Positions 28,896-38,771 of a DNA stretch of 64,000 nucleotides are shown here, one piece after another; the stretch's first letter is position 1; the number at the start of each line of letters is the position of its first letter. The notes beneath the pieces are model-generated. The model saw only the letters and a list, made by a program, of their open reading frames with translations, did not search any database and was not told where the DNA came from. The translations under genes were made by a program, and so were the position numbers. The DNA lies in contig CAJWZD010000007.1 of assembly GCA_913049685.1 (NCBI GenBank), positions 1-64,000 on the forward strand, given 5' to 3'. This DNA comes from an uncultured Fidelibacterota bacterium (GTDB taxonomy: Bacteria > Fidelibacterota > Marinisomatia > Marinisomatales > TCS55).

Positions 28896-29735
28896 TTGAC
28901 TGAATTTTATAAAGATTTAAAAACTATACGCACTGAAAAAGGCATAGAGCTAGAAAAAATCCACGAAAGGACAAAAATTAGCCTTTCAGCTCTTCATGCA
29001 ATTGAAAAAGGGAAATTTGATCAACTGCCATATACATATGTCCGGCTTTTTATAAGGGCATATGCAGTTGAAATTGGTGTTGATCCTGAAGATGTATTAA
29101 ATGATCTAGATGTTTACTTAGGCAATAAAACCCTGCCCAAAAAAAAGAGTAACAAATCAGCTGTTAAGTTCAAAATTGAAGAAAAAAAATCAACACCTGA
29201 TGCAAAGATCAAAAAGAATCAGATATCTAAAAGGCCGTCGATATCTATTCGTTCAGATATCATTAAGAGTATTTTTGTAATTGCAACCCTGCTCTTTGCT
29301 CTTTACATAATATTATCAATCAATAGAGATACCGAAGATTTTAACACTAAAACTTCATATGAAAGCGAATTTGAAGAAGAGGGCCCCATAAGCGATCAAA
29401 TGCTAGATGAAGGATATATTAAAATCTCTGAAACCAAGCAAGCCTTAAAGACTTCAGCTCCATACTCTATTAACCTTACTACCGATCAAAGGCTTTGGTA
29501 TGAAATTAAAACCGATGACCTATTAAGCTCTGAACAAGTTTTGCCTGCAGGCGACAATCATCTACATCGCTTTAATAGTGCAATAAATATTAAATTTAAT
29601 CAAACTCTTGGATTAAACCTTAACTTGAACGGTAGCACTATAAGTATTTTAAAATCAGATATTTATCCAATTCGAGTTTTGATTTCAGTACCTAAAAAAA
29701 CTGTTATAGTTCAAAAGTTCTCCCCCAAGAAGTAA
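28896..29735 (+). CDS. RodZ-like HTH/TM/DUF4115 protein
   Basis: N-terminal HTH_25-like LKTIRTEKGIELEKIHERTKISLSALHAIEKGKFDQLP, single TM, C-terminal beta domain; TTG start; precedes the dcw cluster. Confidence 0.85.
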   Translation: MTEFYKDLKTIRTEKGIELEKIHERTKISLSALHAIEKGKFDQLPYTYVRLFIRAYAVEIGVDPEDVLNDLDVYLGNKTLPKKKSNKSAVKFKIEEKKSTPDAKIKKNQISKRPSISIRSDIIKSIFVIATLLFALYIILSINRDTEDFNTKTSYESEFEEEGPISDQMLDEGYIKISETKQALKTSAPYSINLTTDQRLWYEIKTDDLLSSEQVLPAGDNHLHRFNSAINIKFNQTLGLNLNLNGSTISILKSDIYPIRVLISVPKKTVIVQKFSPKK

Positions 29736-29749
29736 AACAATACCATCAC

Positions 29750-29795
29750 TTACAAACTTTTGTTAATCCATTTCTGGATTAACAAAAGTTTGTAA
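29750..29795. terminator. perfect 21-bp inverted repeat with 4-nt loop (terminator or regulatory hairpin)
   Basis: TTACAAACTTTTGTTAATCCA-TTTC-TGGATTAACAAAAGTTTGTAA; arms 29750-29770 and 29775-29795 are fully complementary. No clear T-tract, so termination is uncertain. Confidence 0.6.
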
Positions 29796-29801
29796 TAATC
29801 A

Positions 29802-29847
29802 TTGACAAATGTGGGTTATATACAATATATTGTGGGTAATAGTGGGT
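29802..29847 (+). promoter_or_regulatory. mraZ promoter with TGGGT MraZ-box-like repeats
   Basis: TTGACA (29802-29807), 18-bp spacer, TATATT (29826-29831); TGGGT at 29812, 29833 and 29843 (the last two 10 nt apart). Confidence 0.7.
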
Positions 29848-29867
29848 TAATATCCCTTTATTTTAAC

Positions 29868-30332
29868 ATGACATTAAACAAAAACACATTTATTGGTGAA
29901 TATAGTTATACGCTAGATGCAAAAAGTAGAATCAATATTCCATCAAAATTCCGAAATTCTTTAAGCAAGGACAATAAAGGGTCTCTAGTTGTTACAAGAG
30001 GAATGGATAAATGTGCATGGATATACCCGCTTGTTATATGGAAGTCAATTGAGGATGAACTCAGGAAGCTCTCATCTCTTTCAAGCGTGAATAGATCATT
30101 TATAAGAAACACTGTTCGTCATGCTTCAATATCAAAGCTTGACAAGCAAGGCAGAATAGCTTTGAATCAAAACATAATAAAATTTTCAAACATTAAAAAA
30201 AATGCCTTAATAATAGGCATGGTGAATAAGATCGAAATTTGGGATCCATCCTATCTTTCAAAAATTGATAATAATTTTAATAAGATAGATTCTAATCAAT
30301 TTGATGAACTTTCAGATAAAATCATTCTCTAA
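29868..30332 (+). CDS. mraZ: transcriptional regulator MraZ
   Basis: FIGEYSYTLDAKSRINIPSKFRN...VTRGMDKCAWIYP; start corrected to ATG 29868 because the 29802 TTG in the track is the -35 hexamer. Confidence 0.94.
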   Translation: MTLNKNTFIGEYSYTLDAKSRINIPSKFRNSLSKDNKGSLVVTRGMDKCAWIYPLVIWKSIEDELRKLSSLSSVNRSFIRNTVRHASISKLDKQGRIALNQNIIKFSNIKKNALIIGMVNKIEIWDPSYLSKIDNNFNKIDSNQFDELSDKIIL

Positions 30333-30337
30333 TCTAT

Positions 30338-31228
30338 ATGTCAGATATGCAGGGATATTTACAACACCACGCCCCTGTTATGACTACAGAAGTTTTAAAA
30401 TTACTGAATCTAAAAAAAGATGGTATTTATATTGATGGAACAATTGGAGCAGGTGGCCACACCTTTGAGATCCTTTCAAAGCTTTCACCAAACGGAAAAG
30501 TGATTGGACTGGATCGTGATATTGAGGCCTTGGAACTTTCCTATCAAAGACTTATTTCGTTTAAAGAGCAAATCAACCTTCATCACAGTTCGTATCATAA
30601 AATACCAAATATTATGAAGAAAAATAATATTACTGGAGTTGATGGAATCCTACTTGACCTTGGCTTATCATCCATGCAACTAGATTTAGAGGATCGAGGC
30701 TTCTCTTTTCAAAAAAATAGCAGGGTAGATATGAGATTTGACCAAACAGAGGGTGAAACAGCTTCTGAGCTTATAAATAGACTGAATCAAGAAGAATTGG
30801 CAAACATTATTTATGAATTTGGAGAAGAAAGAAGATCCAGAAGAATCGCTAAATCAATTAAAAAAAGTAACACTATAAATACTACTATAGATCTTGCGGA
30901 TGCTATTAAAAAGTCAACACCTCTAAACCAAAGAAATAAAACCTTAGCAAGAGTTTTTCAAGCCATTCGCATTGCAGTTAATGGTGAAATTGAAAAATTA
31001 AAAATCTTTTTGGATATATTTTTACAATATTTGAATAAAGAGGGACGGCTTGTTATAATGTCATATCATTCTATTGAAGATAGAATTGTAAAAAACTTTT
31101 TTCGTGAATTGAAAAAAAGAAATAAAGCCTTCGTTTTAACAAAAAAACCCCTTACCCCTTCCACAGAAGAAATACAGCTTAACAGAAGATCTCGAAGCGC
31201 TAAAGTTAGAGCGTTAGAAAAAAAATAA
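30338..31228 (+). CDS. rsmH: 16S rRNA (cytosine1402-N4)-methyltransferase
   Basis: HHAPVMTTEVLKLL, YIDGTIGAGGHT, VDGILLDLGLSSMQLD, VMSYHSIEDRIVK. Confidence 0.98.
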   Translation: MSDMQGYLQHHAPVMTTEVLKLLNLKKDGIYIDGTIGAGGHTFEILSKLSPNGKVIGLDRDIEALELSYQRLISFKEQINLHHSSYHKIPNIMKKNNITGVDGILLDLGLSSMQLDLEDRGFSFQKNSRVDMRFDQTEGETASELINRLNQEELANIIYEFGEERRSRRIAKSIKKSNTINTTIDLADAIKKSTPLNQRNKTLARVFQAIRIAVNGEIEKLKIFLDIFLQYLNKEGRLVIMSYHSIEDRIVKNFFRELKKRNKAFVLTKKPLTPSTEEIQLNRRSRSAKVRALEKK

Positions 31229-31229
31229 A

Positions 31230-31568
31230 ATGGCAAATACAAAAAGAAGAAGAAGATCAAGAAAAAATAGAGAATATTTGCAAAGCTTTTTATTCTTTTG
31301 CAGTTCGATTTTATCAATCGCAGGACTACTGATATATTTATGGGTTTACACTGAAATTGATGAAACAGTGATTAATATTGAAACACAAAAACAGGTTGCC
31401 TTTGAACTAAGAAACACCATCGACGAGCTTGAAATCGAAATATCAAAATTATCTCGAGGTGATAGAATTTCATACGTAGCAAGAACTGAGCTCGGTATGA
31501 TTCCAGCAAAGCCTGAAACAATAATGATTTATGTAGGTCAAAAAGATATTGCTCTTCTAAATGACTAA
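31230..31568 (+). CDS. ftsL: FtsL-like cell division protein
   Basis: Small bitopic protein, coiled coil, position between rsmH and ftsI. Confidence 0.8.
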   Translation: MANTKRRRRSRKNREYLQSFLFFCSSILSIAGLLIYLWVYTEIDETVINIETQKQVAFELRNTIDELEIEISKLSRGDRISYVARTELGMIPAKPETIMIYVGQKDIALLND

Positions 31569-33522
31569 AAGCTATCATAAATACCGCTCACGCATAATAT
31601 TTATTTCGTTAGGATTTTTGCTTATTTGGGCAGGGCTGTCTATGCGATTAATTAAAATAATGGTGATTGATGGATCCCATTACAGAACAATAGGCTTTAA
31701 GCAGAGCAAAAGGCAAGAACCTCTTATTGCAGTAAGAGGAAATATTTTTGATAAAAACGAAGTACAGTTAACAAAAAATATTATTCATTATTCTGTCGGG
31801 GTTCATGCAGAAAAAGTAAGAGACATAGATCGAATCGCAACTTCTCTTTCAAACATAACTGGGCGTGATTTTAATTTTTATTCTAAAAAATTAAATAACA
31901 AAAAAAGAGGTTACCAGGTATTAGAATTAAAGGTTAGTAGAAAAATTGGAGAGCAAATTGAAAAGGAACTCCCTGAACTTATAACAAGTAAAAATTCAAG
32001 GCGCTCGTACCCACATTCAAATATTGCAAGCCAAATTATTGGTTTTACTAATGATGATGATTCTGGTTTAGTAGGAATTGAAAGATATTATGAAAAATAT
32101 TTATCTGGAACAGATGGTTGGGTTGTTAAGCAAAAAAATGTTGCGGGAAGAAAAGGATCATTTTATAAGTCAAGCTTTCCAATTAAAGAACCAATTGAAG
32201 GGTCTAATATTCAATTAACAATTGATATTGAATACCAAAGTATTTTGCAGGAAGAACTGCAAAGAAGAATAGATGAATCCGATGCTAAAGGTGCTATGGG
32301 TATTCTGATGAATCCTCAGAACGGGAATATTTTAGCCATGGCATCTTTGCCTGATTTTGACTTAAACAATCCCAATCAATATTCACTTGAGAATCAAAAA
32401 AACAAGGTTGTCACAGATCGATTTGAGCCTGGATCTACATATAAAATTGTTACTGCAACAGCTGCACTGGAATCTGGAAAGGTAAATAAATCAGATGAAT
32501 TTAATTGCGAAGAAGGTAAAGTAGAGATAGATGGTTGGACAATTTCTGATCATGAGCAATTTGGTGTACTAACATTTCCTCAGATTATTGCGAATTCTAG
32601 CAATGTTGGAATAATTAAGATTGCCCAAAAAATAGGAAGAGATCCTCTTTACAGCGCCTCTAAAAGCTATGGATTTGGTTCATATACTGGAATAGGATTC
32701 CCTGGAGAATCACAAGGAATCTTAAGAAAAAAAAGTGAATGGAACCATATGTCAGTAGCTTCGATTTCAATTGGGTATGAAGTTGCGGTTACTGTTTTAC
32801 AGATCGCTTCAGCATATGCCGCAATTGCAAATGGAGGCGTATTACTTAAGCCCCAGCTTGTTAAGCAAATTATTAACGAAAATGGCGATATAGTTTTTGC
32901 ATCAAAACCAAAGCCAATCAGAAAAATCACTAAACCTGAAATTATGGCTGAAATGAAAAATATTTTAGAAAAGGTTGTTAGCGAAGGTACTGGCACAAAA
33001 GCAAATATTGAAGGATGGTCAATTGCTGGAAAAACTGGTACAGCGCTTAAATACATGAATGGCTCATATTCGAAAAAATATATTTCTAATTTTGCAGGTT
33101 TTTTTCCATCTGAAAACCCTCAGGTTGTTGGTGTTGTGGTCTTGGATGAGCCCAAACACGGTTTGCATTGGGGAGGATATGGCGCAGCTCCACTTTTTAA
33201 AAGAATAGCACAAAGAATTATAAATTTAGATGACACTTTTAAACATTATAAAAAAAATGAGGATTTTTCACGCGGTGCTTTGGCTTTAAATGAGAATGAT
33301 GCTTTGCCAGCTTTAATGACCAAAAATACTTATACCCCTTACACAGATGGATATGTAATTATACCTGATGTAAGAGGCATGAGTATTAAAAAAGCTAAAA
33401 AACTTCTAATTAAAAATAAATTAAAGCCAAAATTTGCTGGCTCAGGCAAAGTTGTTTGGCAGAATCCCAAACCTGGAACAAAAAAACTCCCAGGAACCTT
33501 ATTGGATATGGGCCTCAAGTAG
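31561..33522 (+). CDS. ftsI: peptidoglycan transpeptidase (class B PBP) with C-terminal PASTA domain
   Basis: SxxK (PGSTYKIV), SxN (ANSSNVG), KTG (AGKTGTA); C-terminal PASTA VIIPDVRGMSIKKAKKLLIKNKLKPKF. Confidence 0.95.
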   Translation: MTKSYHKYRSRIIFISLGFLLIWAGLSMRLIKIMVIDGSHYRTIGFKQSKRQEPLIAVRGNIFDKNEVQLTKNIIHYSVGVHAEKVRDIDRIATSLSNITGRDFNFYSKKLNNKKRGYQVLELKVSRKIGEQIEKELPELITSKNSRRSYPHSNIASQIIGFTNDDDSGLVGIERYYEKYLSGTDGWVVKQKNVAGRKGSFYKSSFPIKEPIEGSNIQLTIDIEYQSILQEELQRRIDESDAKGAMGILMNPQNGNILAMASLPDFDLNNPNQYSLENQKNKVVTDRFEPGSTYKIVTATAALESGKVNKSDEFNCEEGKVEIDGWTISDHEQFGVLTFPQIIANSSNVGIIKIAQKIGRDPLYSASKSYGFGSYTGIGFPGESQGILRKKSEWNHMSVASISIGYEVAVTVLQIASAYAAIANGGVLLKPQLVKQIINENGDIVFASKPKPIRKITKPEIMAEMKNILEKVVSEGTGTKANIEGWSIAGKTGTALKYMNGSYSKKYISNFAGFFPSENPQVVGVVVLDEPKHGLHWGGYGAAPLFKRIAQRIINLDDTFKHYKKNEDFSRGALALNENDALPALMTKNTYTPYTDGYVIIPDVRGMSIKKAKKLLIKNKLKPKFAGSGKVVWQNPKPGTKKLPGTLLDMGLK

Positions 33523-34964
33523 TGAAATTAGATTCTTTAATAAAAGATATAGTTCAGGATAAGAATGATATATCAGATGTTAATATCAATAAAATCTGCA
33601 CTAGCTCAAAAGATGCTAAAAAGGGAAGTTTGTTTGTTGCAATCAATGGAACTGTAAATGATGGGCATGATTTTATAAATGAGGCAGTTGAAAATGGTGC
33701 ATCTGCAGTAATTTCAAATGGCAAAAATGTTAGCAAACTTTCTGTTCCAAACATAAAAGTAAGTAATACTCGGCTAGCTGCAAGCAGAGTATCTGCAGAA
33801 TTTTACAACTATCCTTCGAAAGAACTTAAAGTAGTTGGAATAACAGGAACGAATGGCAAAACCACAACTGCTTCATTGATTTATTCAATTTTAAAATCTG
33901 CCAACTATAAAGTTGCTCAAATAGGAACACTGGGTCTTATTGCAGATGGCTATGACAAAAATAAAACATTAACAACCCCTGATCCTATAACGCTACATAA
34001 GATACTAAGAAACCTTTCGGATGATAATTTCTCCCATGTCGTAATGGAAGTCTCATCACATGCGTTAGACCAATTAAGGGTTGCAGATATTGATTTTGAT
34101 ATATCTGTATTTACAAATTTATCAAACGAGCATTTAGACTACCACAATGATATGGAAACATATTTCAGAGCAAAATCCAAGCTTTTTAGAATGATGCCAA
34201 TTACAAGCACTTCAATTATAAATGTAGATGACGAATATGGTGCAAGAATAAAAAATGAGTCCTCTGCACCAGTAATAAGCATTTCAACGAAAAATAAGTC
34301 AGATATTTTTTTTAAAAAAATTAATTACTCTCTTGAAGGGATAAATGGATTAATAAGAGCTGGAAATGAAGAGATTGCCTTCAATTCTAAATTAATTGGA
34401 GAATTTAATGCTGAAAATATTATATCTGCAGCAAGCGTTGGGATTGCTTTAAATATCGGCTTAAAGAAAATTGAAAATGGAATCAATAATGTAAAGGTAA
34501 TAGATGGACGAATGGAGGTTTTTAAAACTAGTGGTAATAAAAATATTGTTGTTGATTATGCACATACTCCTGATTCTTATATCAAAGTTTTATCTACAAT
34601 CAAAAAATTGATTGGCAAAAAAAAGAAGGTGTACGTTTTATTTGGGTGTGGTGGTAACAGAGACAATTCAAAACGAAATAAAATGGGTAAAATTGCTGCC
34701 GATTTTGCAGAAAAATTATGGATTACACCTGATAATCCAAGATTTGAAAATATCGATGAAATTAATTTAGAAATCACTAAAGGACTTAATGCTAATAAAT
34801 ATGAGATCTTCAATGACAGAGAATTTGGCCTGAAAAAAGCTATATCTAAAATGAAGAGTAATGATACTTTAGTTGTTTTAGGAAAAGGAAGAGAAGATTA
34901 TCAAGACATTAAGGGGAAAAAGATAGAATACTCTGATATTGAAATAATTGAGAAATATTTATGA
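33522..34964 (+). CDS. murE: UDP-MurNAc-tripeptide synthetase MurE (meso-DAP-type motif)
   Basis: GITGTNGKTTTASLI, DNPRFENIDEI; GTG at 33522 overlapping the ftsI TAG is more likely than the 33456 start. Confidence 0.96.
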   Translation: MKLDSLIKDIVQDKNDISDVNINKICTSSKDAKKGSLFVAINGTVNDGHDFINEAVENGASAVISNGKNVSKLSVPNIKVSNTRLAASRVSAEFYNYPSKELKVVGITGTNGKTTTASLIYSILKSANYKVAQIGTLGLIADGYDKNKTLTTPDPITLHKILRNLSDDNFSHVVMEVSSHALDQLRVADIDFDISVFTNLSNEHLDYHNDMETYFRAKSKLFRMMPITSTSIINVDDEYGARIKNESSAPVISISTKNKSDIFFKKINYSLEGINGLIRAGNEEIAFNSKLIGEFNAENIISAASVGIALNIGLKKIENGINNVKVIDGRMEVFKTSGNKNIVVDYAHTPDSYIKVLSTIKKLIGKKKKVYVLFGCGGNRDNSKRNKMGKIAADFAEKLWITPDNPRFENIDEINLEITKGLNANKYEIFNDREFGLKKAISKMKSNDTLVVLGKGREDYQDIKGKKIEYSDIEIIEKYL

Positions 34965-36304
34965 GAATAAATCTTCCAAATTCTAGAACATTTTCAAAGA
35001 TTTTCACGAAAGCGATTGGTGCGGATATAGTTGAAAATATCAATGGCATTACAACTGATAGTAGAGAAATTCAAAAAGGCGACCTATATATAGCTATCAA
35101 AGGTGAGAATGTTGATGGTACTATATTTTTAAATGATGTTTTTAAAAAAGGTGCGTTATGCGCAATCGTTTCTGAGCTTATACCTGATGTAAATGGAAAT
35201 CAAATTGAAGTTTCAGATACAGTTAAGGCTATAGGTAAAGTTGCCACTGAATGGAGGTCGCAATATGATATACCTGTAATTGGAATTACTGGTACTAATG
35301 GGAAGACATCAACGAAAGAACTTCTAAAGCACATACTTTCTTCAAAATTTGATATTCATGCTACGGAAGGAAATTATAATACATCTATCGGTCTTCCGCT
35401 TACCTTGTTGCAGCTAACTAGTTTTCATGGAGCATCAATCCTTGAAATGGGTGCCAATCAAATTGGTGATATTGATATACTAGCAAAGATAGCCAAACCA
35501 AATATTGGACTTATTACAAATATAGCTCCCGCGCATCTTGAAGGGTTTGGAAGCATTGATGCTGTAGCAAAAACCAAGGCTGCCATTTTTGAAAATTTAC
35601 ATGATGGCATTGCATTTATAAATTATGCTGATGATAAAGTGCGCAAGATTAAGGCGCCTAGTAAATCTATTTCTTTTGGAATAAATCCTGATTGCGATTA
35701 TCCTGCAGACATTCATTATGATGAAGATGGTACAATTACTTTGACCATAAACGCCGAAGAAATACCCACCTTCTCACCAAATCTATCTTTTGCCAAAAAT
35801 ATAATTGCCTGTACTGCAATAGCAAGAGAGCTAGGTGTTGAATGGGATGCAATTAAAGATAGGGTGCACACATTTATTCCCCCAAAAGGAAGATGTGAGG
35901 TTAAAAATAATGGATCTTATATAGTTATAGATGACACATATAATGCAAATCTTGAATCAACCGTAGCAGCTATTGATTATCTAAGCGCGTTTTCAGGTGA
36001 AGGAAAAAAGATTTTTATTTTTGGCGATATGCTTGAACTTGGCGACCTTTCAGTTGATCAACATATGGCTGTAGGTAGAAAGTGTGATGAAATAAATCTA
36101 GAAGCAGTTTTAACCTATGGAAATCATACTTACTCAACTAACGAAGCAATTAAAAAAGTTAAAATCAACCATCATTTTAAGACTAAAACAGAGCTATCTG
36201 AATTCGCAAGCGAAATAATCTCACCCAAGGATAAAGTGCTTGTGAAAGGGTCAAGAGGAATGAAAATGGAAACGATAGTGGAAAGATTATTAGAGATAAA
36301 ATGA
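34961..36304 (+). CDS. murF: UDP-MurNAc-pentapeptide synthetase
   Basis: GITGTNGKTSTKELL, LEMGANQIGDI, VIDDTYNANLESTVAAI. Confidence 0.97.
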   Translation: MRINLPNSRTFSKIFTKAIGADIVENINGITTDSREIQKGDLYIAIKGENVDGTIFLNDVFKKGALCAIVSELIPDVNGNQIEVSDTVKAIGKVATEWRSQYDIPVIGITGTNGKTSTKELLKHILSSKFDIHATEGNYNTSIGLPLTLLQLTSFHGASILEMGANQIGDIDILAKIAKPNIGLITNIAPAHLEGFGSIDAVAKTKAAIFENLHDGIAFINYADDKVRKIKAPSKSISFGINPDCDYPADIHYDEDGTITLTINAEEIPTFSPNLSFAKNIIACTAIARELGVEWDAIKDRVHTFIPPKGRCEVKNNGSYIVIDDTYNANLESTVAAIDYLSAFSGEGKKIFIFGDMLELGDLSVDQHMAVGRKCDEINLEAVLTYGNHTYSTNEAIKKVKINHHFKTKTELSEFASEIISPKDKVLVKGSRGMKMETIVERLLEIK

Positions 36305-37404
36305 TTTATAATTTTCTTGAGCCACTAAAAGAAGTCTTCTCGCCCCTTAATGTTTTTCAATATATTACTTTTAGAAGCGCTGCGGCAGCTATTCTGGCGC
36401 TTTTTATTAGCTTCATCCTCGGACCGGTCATAATTCGAAAACTTCGTCAAAATCAAATTGGTGAAGAAATTCGAGAACATGGCCCGGAGAGCCATATAAA
36501 AAAGAGAGGCACTCCAACAATGGGGGGGTTAATTATCCTTACAGCAATTATCCTCCCCACTCTTCTTCTTGCTGATCTGCAAAACTCATATATTCAGATT
36601 GTTCTGATTTCAATTATTTGGATGGGTCTAATTGGTTTTCTTGATGACTACCTAAAAACAATCAAAAAAATTAAAAGCGGTTTAGTAGCTAAATATAAAC
36701 TTGCGGGTCAAATTTCTCTTGGAGTGATAATTTCTTTTTGGATTTATAACACACCCACATGGGACAATTTTAGAACGGTAACATCAGTTCCATTTTTAAA
36801 AGACGCTGTAGTTGATTTTGGACTATTGTACCCTCTAATTATTATTTTAGTAATTACGGGATCATCAAATGCTGTCAATTTAACTGATGGTTTAGATGGA
36901 TTAGCTTCAGGTTTATTGGCAATATGTTTTACGGTATTTTCAGCAATTGCATATATAAGTGGTCGTATCGATTTTTCTGACTATCTGAACATTATTTATC
37001 TTCCTGGAGTTGGAGAATTAACTATTTTTTCCGCTGCTTGCGTCGGGGCATGTATAGGATATCTTTGGTTTAATGCTGCACCAGCTGAGGTTTTCATGGG
37101 AGATGTTGGGTCTCTATCAACAGGTGCGGCGTTGGGGACATTGGCAATTCTTCTTAAAAAAGAATTTTTGCTAGTCATAATTGGTGGTGTATTTGTAGCT
37201 GAAGCGCTATCAGTAATTCTTCAAGTATCATATTATAGATATACAAAGCGAAAATATGGAGAACCAAAAAAACTTTTTCTTATGACACCTTTCCATCACC
37301 ACTTTGAACTTAAGGGTTATCCTGAATCTAGGATTGTGATAAGATTCTGGATAGTGGGTCTATTGCTTGCTCTTTTAACTTTAACAACATTTAAAATCCG
37401 CTAA
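36301..37404 (+). CDS. mraY: phospho-MurNAc-pentapeptide transferase
   Basis: GTPTMGGLII, NAVNLTDGLDGLASG, FMGDVGSLSTGAALG, TPFHHHFELKG. Confidence 0.98.
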   Translation: MIYNFLEPLKEVFSPLNVFQYITFRSAAAAILALFISFILGPVIIRKLRQNQIGEEIREHGPESHIKKRGTPTMGGLIILTAIILPTLLLADLQNSYIQIVLISIIWMGLIGFLDDYLKTIKKIKSGLVAKYKLAGQISLGVIISFWIYNTPTWDNFRTVTSVPFLKDAVVDFGLLYPLIIILVITGSSNAVNLTDGLDGLASGLLAICFTVFSAIAYISGRIDFSDYLNIIYLPGVGELTIFSAACVGACIGYLWFNAAPAEVFMGDVGSLSTGAALGTLAILLKKEFLLVIIGGVFVAEALSVILQVSYYRYTKRKYGEPKKLFLMTPFHHHFELKGYPESRIVIRFWIVGLLLALLTLTTFKIR

Positions 37405-38771
37405 TGGTAACTTCAAAAAGAATAAATCCTAAGAATAAAAATATTGCAATCATTGGAATTGGTGAAACCGGTCAAGGCGCAGCGCTCTTAGCAAAAAAAC
37501 TAGGTGCAAATGTTTTAGTAAGCGATTCAAGTGAAATAAACAATAAAACATTCTTCAAAAAAGCACATGAAATGGGTATAAACCTTGAAATTGGTGGTCA
37601 TACAAATAAAATATATAATTCAGATTTATGGATTATTTCTCCTGGAATATCTGACAAAATTGAAATTATAAGAAATGCTAAAAACAAAGGAATCACAATT
37701 GTAAGCGAAATAGAGTTTGCAAGCTGGTTTACAGATAAGCCAATTATCGCAGTTACTGGTACTAATGGGAAAACTACAACTGTCAGCATTATTAATGATA
37801 TTTTAAATAAAAGCGATCTCAATCCAGTCTTAGCAGGAAATATCGGATTTGCTTTTTCTAAGGCAATATTAGATGATCTTGCTCAATGCGACGAGAATAG
37901 AATATATGTTCTTGAGCTATCCAGCTTTCAATTAGAGCATATATCTACATTTAAACCTTTTATTTCTATCCTATTAAATATTACGCCTGATCATCAAGAC
38001 AGATATGAAAACATGGAAGCGTACATTAAAGCGAAGATGAAAATTGCAATAAATCATGACTCTGAAAGTTATCTACTATTTAACTCTGATGATTCCCAAT
38101 TAGCAAATAAATGCAAAAATTTACACACAAATAAAATATCCTTTGGATTGGTTAATGATAATCAAAATACTTTAAAAATTAATAATTCTCATATCGCTGA
38201 AAATCAAACCAAAATAACAAGTATCGACAGTGTTGCTTTAAAAGGTAAACATAATCTTTCAAATATTTTAGCTGCAGCATCTGTTGCTAAAATATTAAAT
38301 GTATCAAATAAGCATATTTCAGAGACTTTATCAAATTTTAGCGGCATTGAACATAGATTGGAAAAAGTAGAAACAATTTCAGGAGTAACGTATTACAATG
38401 ATTCAAAAGCAACAAATGTTGAGTCTGTTATAGCAGCTATTGCTTCCTTCAATAATCCAATAATACTAATACTAGGCGGTAAAGATAAAGATAGTGATTT
38501 TAATTCATTATTCCCTTTTCTAAACAAAAACATCAAAAAAATAGTTTCATACGGTGAAGCTCGTAATAAAATATCTATTGCTCTCAGGGATGCGGTAGAG
38601 CTGAATAAAGTATTCAGCCTCAGGGATGCGGTAGAGGAATGTAGAAAAAGCGCAGTTTCTGGAGATATAGTTCTGCTATCTCCAGGCTGCGCTAGTTTTG
38701 ATCAATTTAAAAATTATGAACACAGAGGAAATGAATTTAAGAAAATAGTAAAAAACGTGGCTCATGCATAA
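37404..38771 (+). CDS. murD: UDP-MurNAc-L-alanine:D-glutamate ligase
   Basis: VTGTNGKTTTVSII, GIEHRLEKVETISGVTYYNDSKATNVES, LLSPGCASFDQFKNYEHRGNEF. Confidence 0.97.
   Translation: MVTSKRINPKNKNIAIIGIGETGQGAALLAKKLGANVLVSDSSEINNKTFFKKAHEMGINLEIGGHTNKIYNSDLWIISPGISDKIEIIRNAKNKGITIVSEIEFASWFTDKPIIAVTGTNGKTTTVSIINDILNKSDLNPVLAGNIGFAFSKAILDDLAQCDENRIYVLELSSFQLEHISTFKPFISILLNITPDHQDRYENMEAYIKAKMKIAINHDSESYLLFNSDDSQLANKCKNLHTNKISFGLVNDNQNTLKINNSHIAENQTKITSIDSVALKGKHNLSNILAAASVAKILNVSNKHISETLSNFSGIEHRLEKVETISGVTYYNDSKATNVESVIAAIASFNNPIILILGGKDKDSDFNSLFPFLNKNIKKIVSYGEARNKISIALRDAVELNKVFSLRDAVEECRKSAVSGDIVLLSPGCASFDQFKNYEHRGNEFKKIVKNVAHA
38583..38636 (+). repeat. 18-nt exact direct repeat in murD (36-nt period)
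   Basis: CTCAGGGATGCGGTAGAG at 38583-38600 and 38619-38636, encoding LRDAVE twice. Confidence 0.9.
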
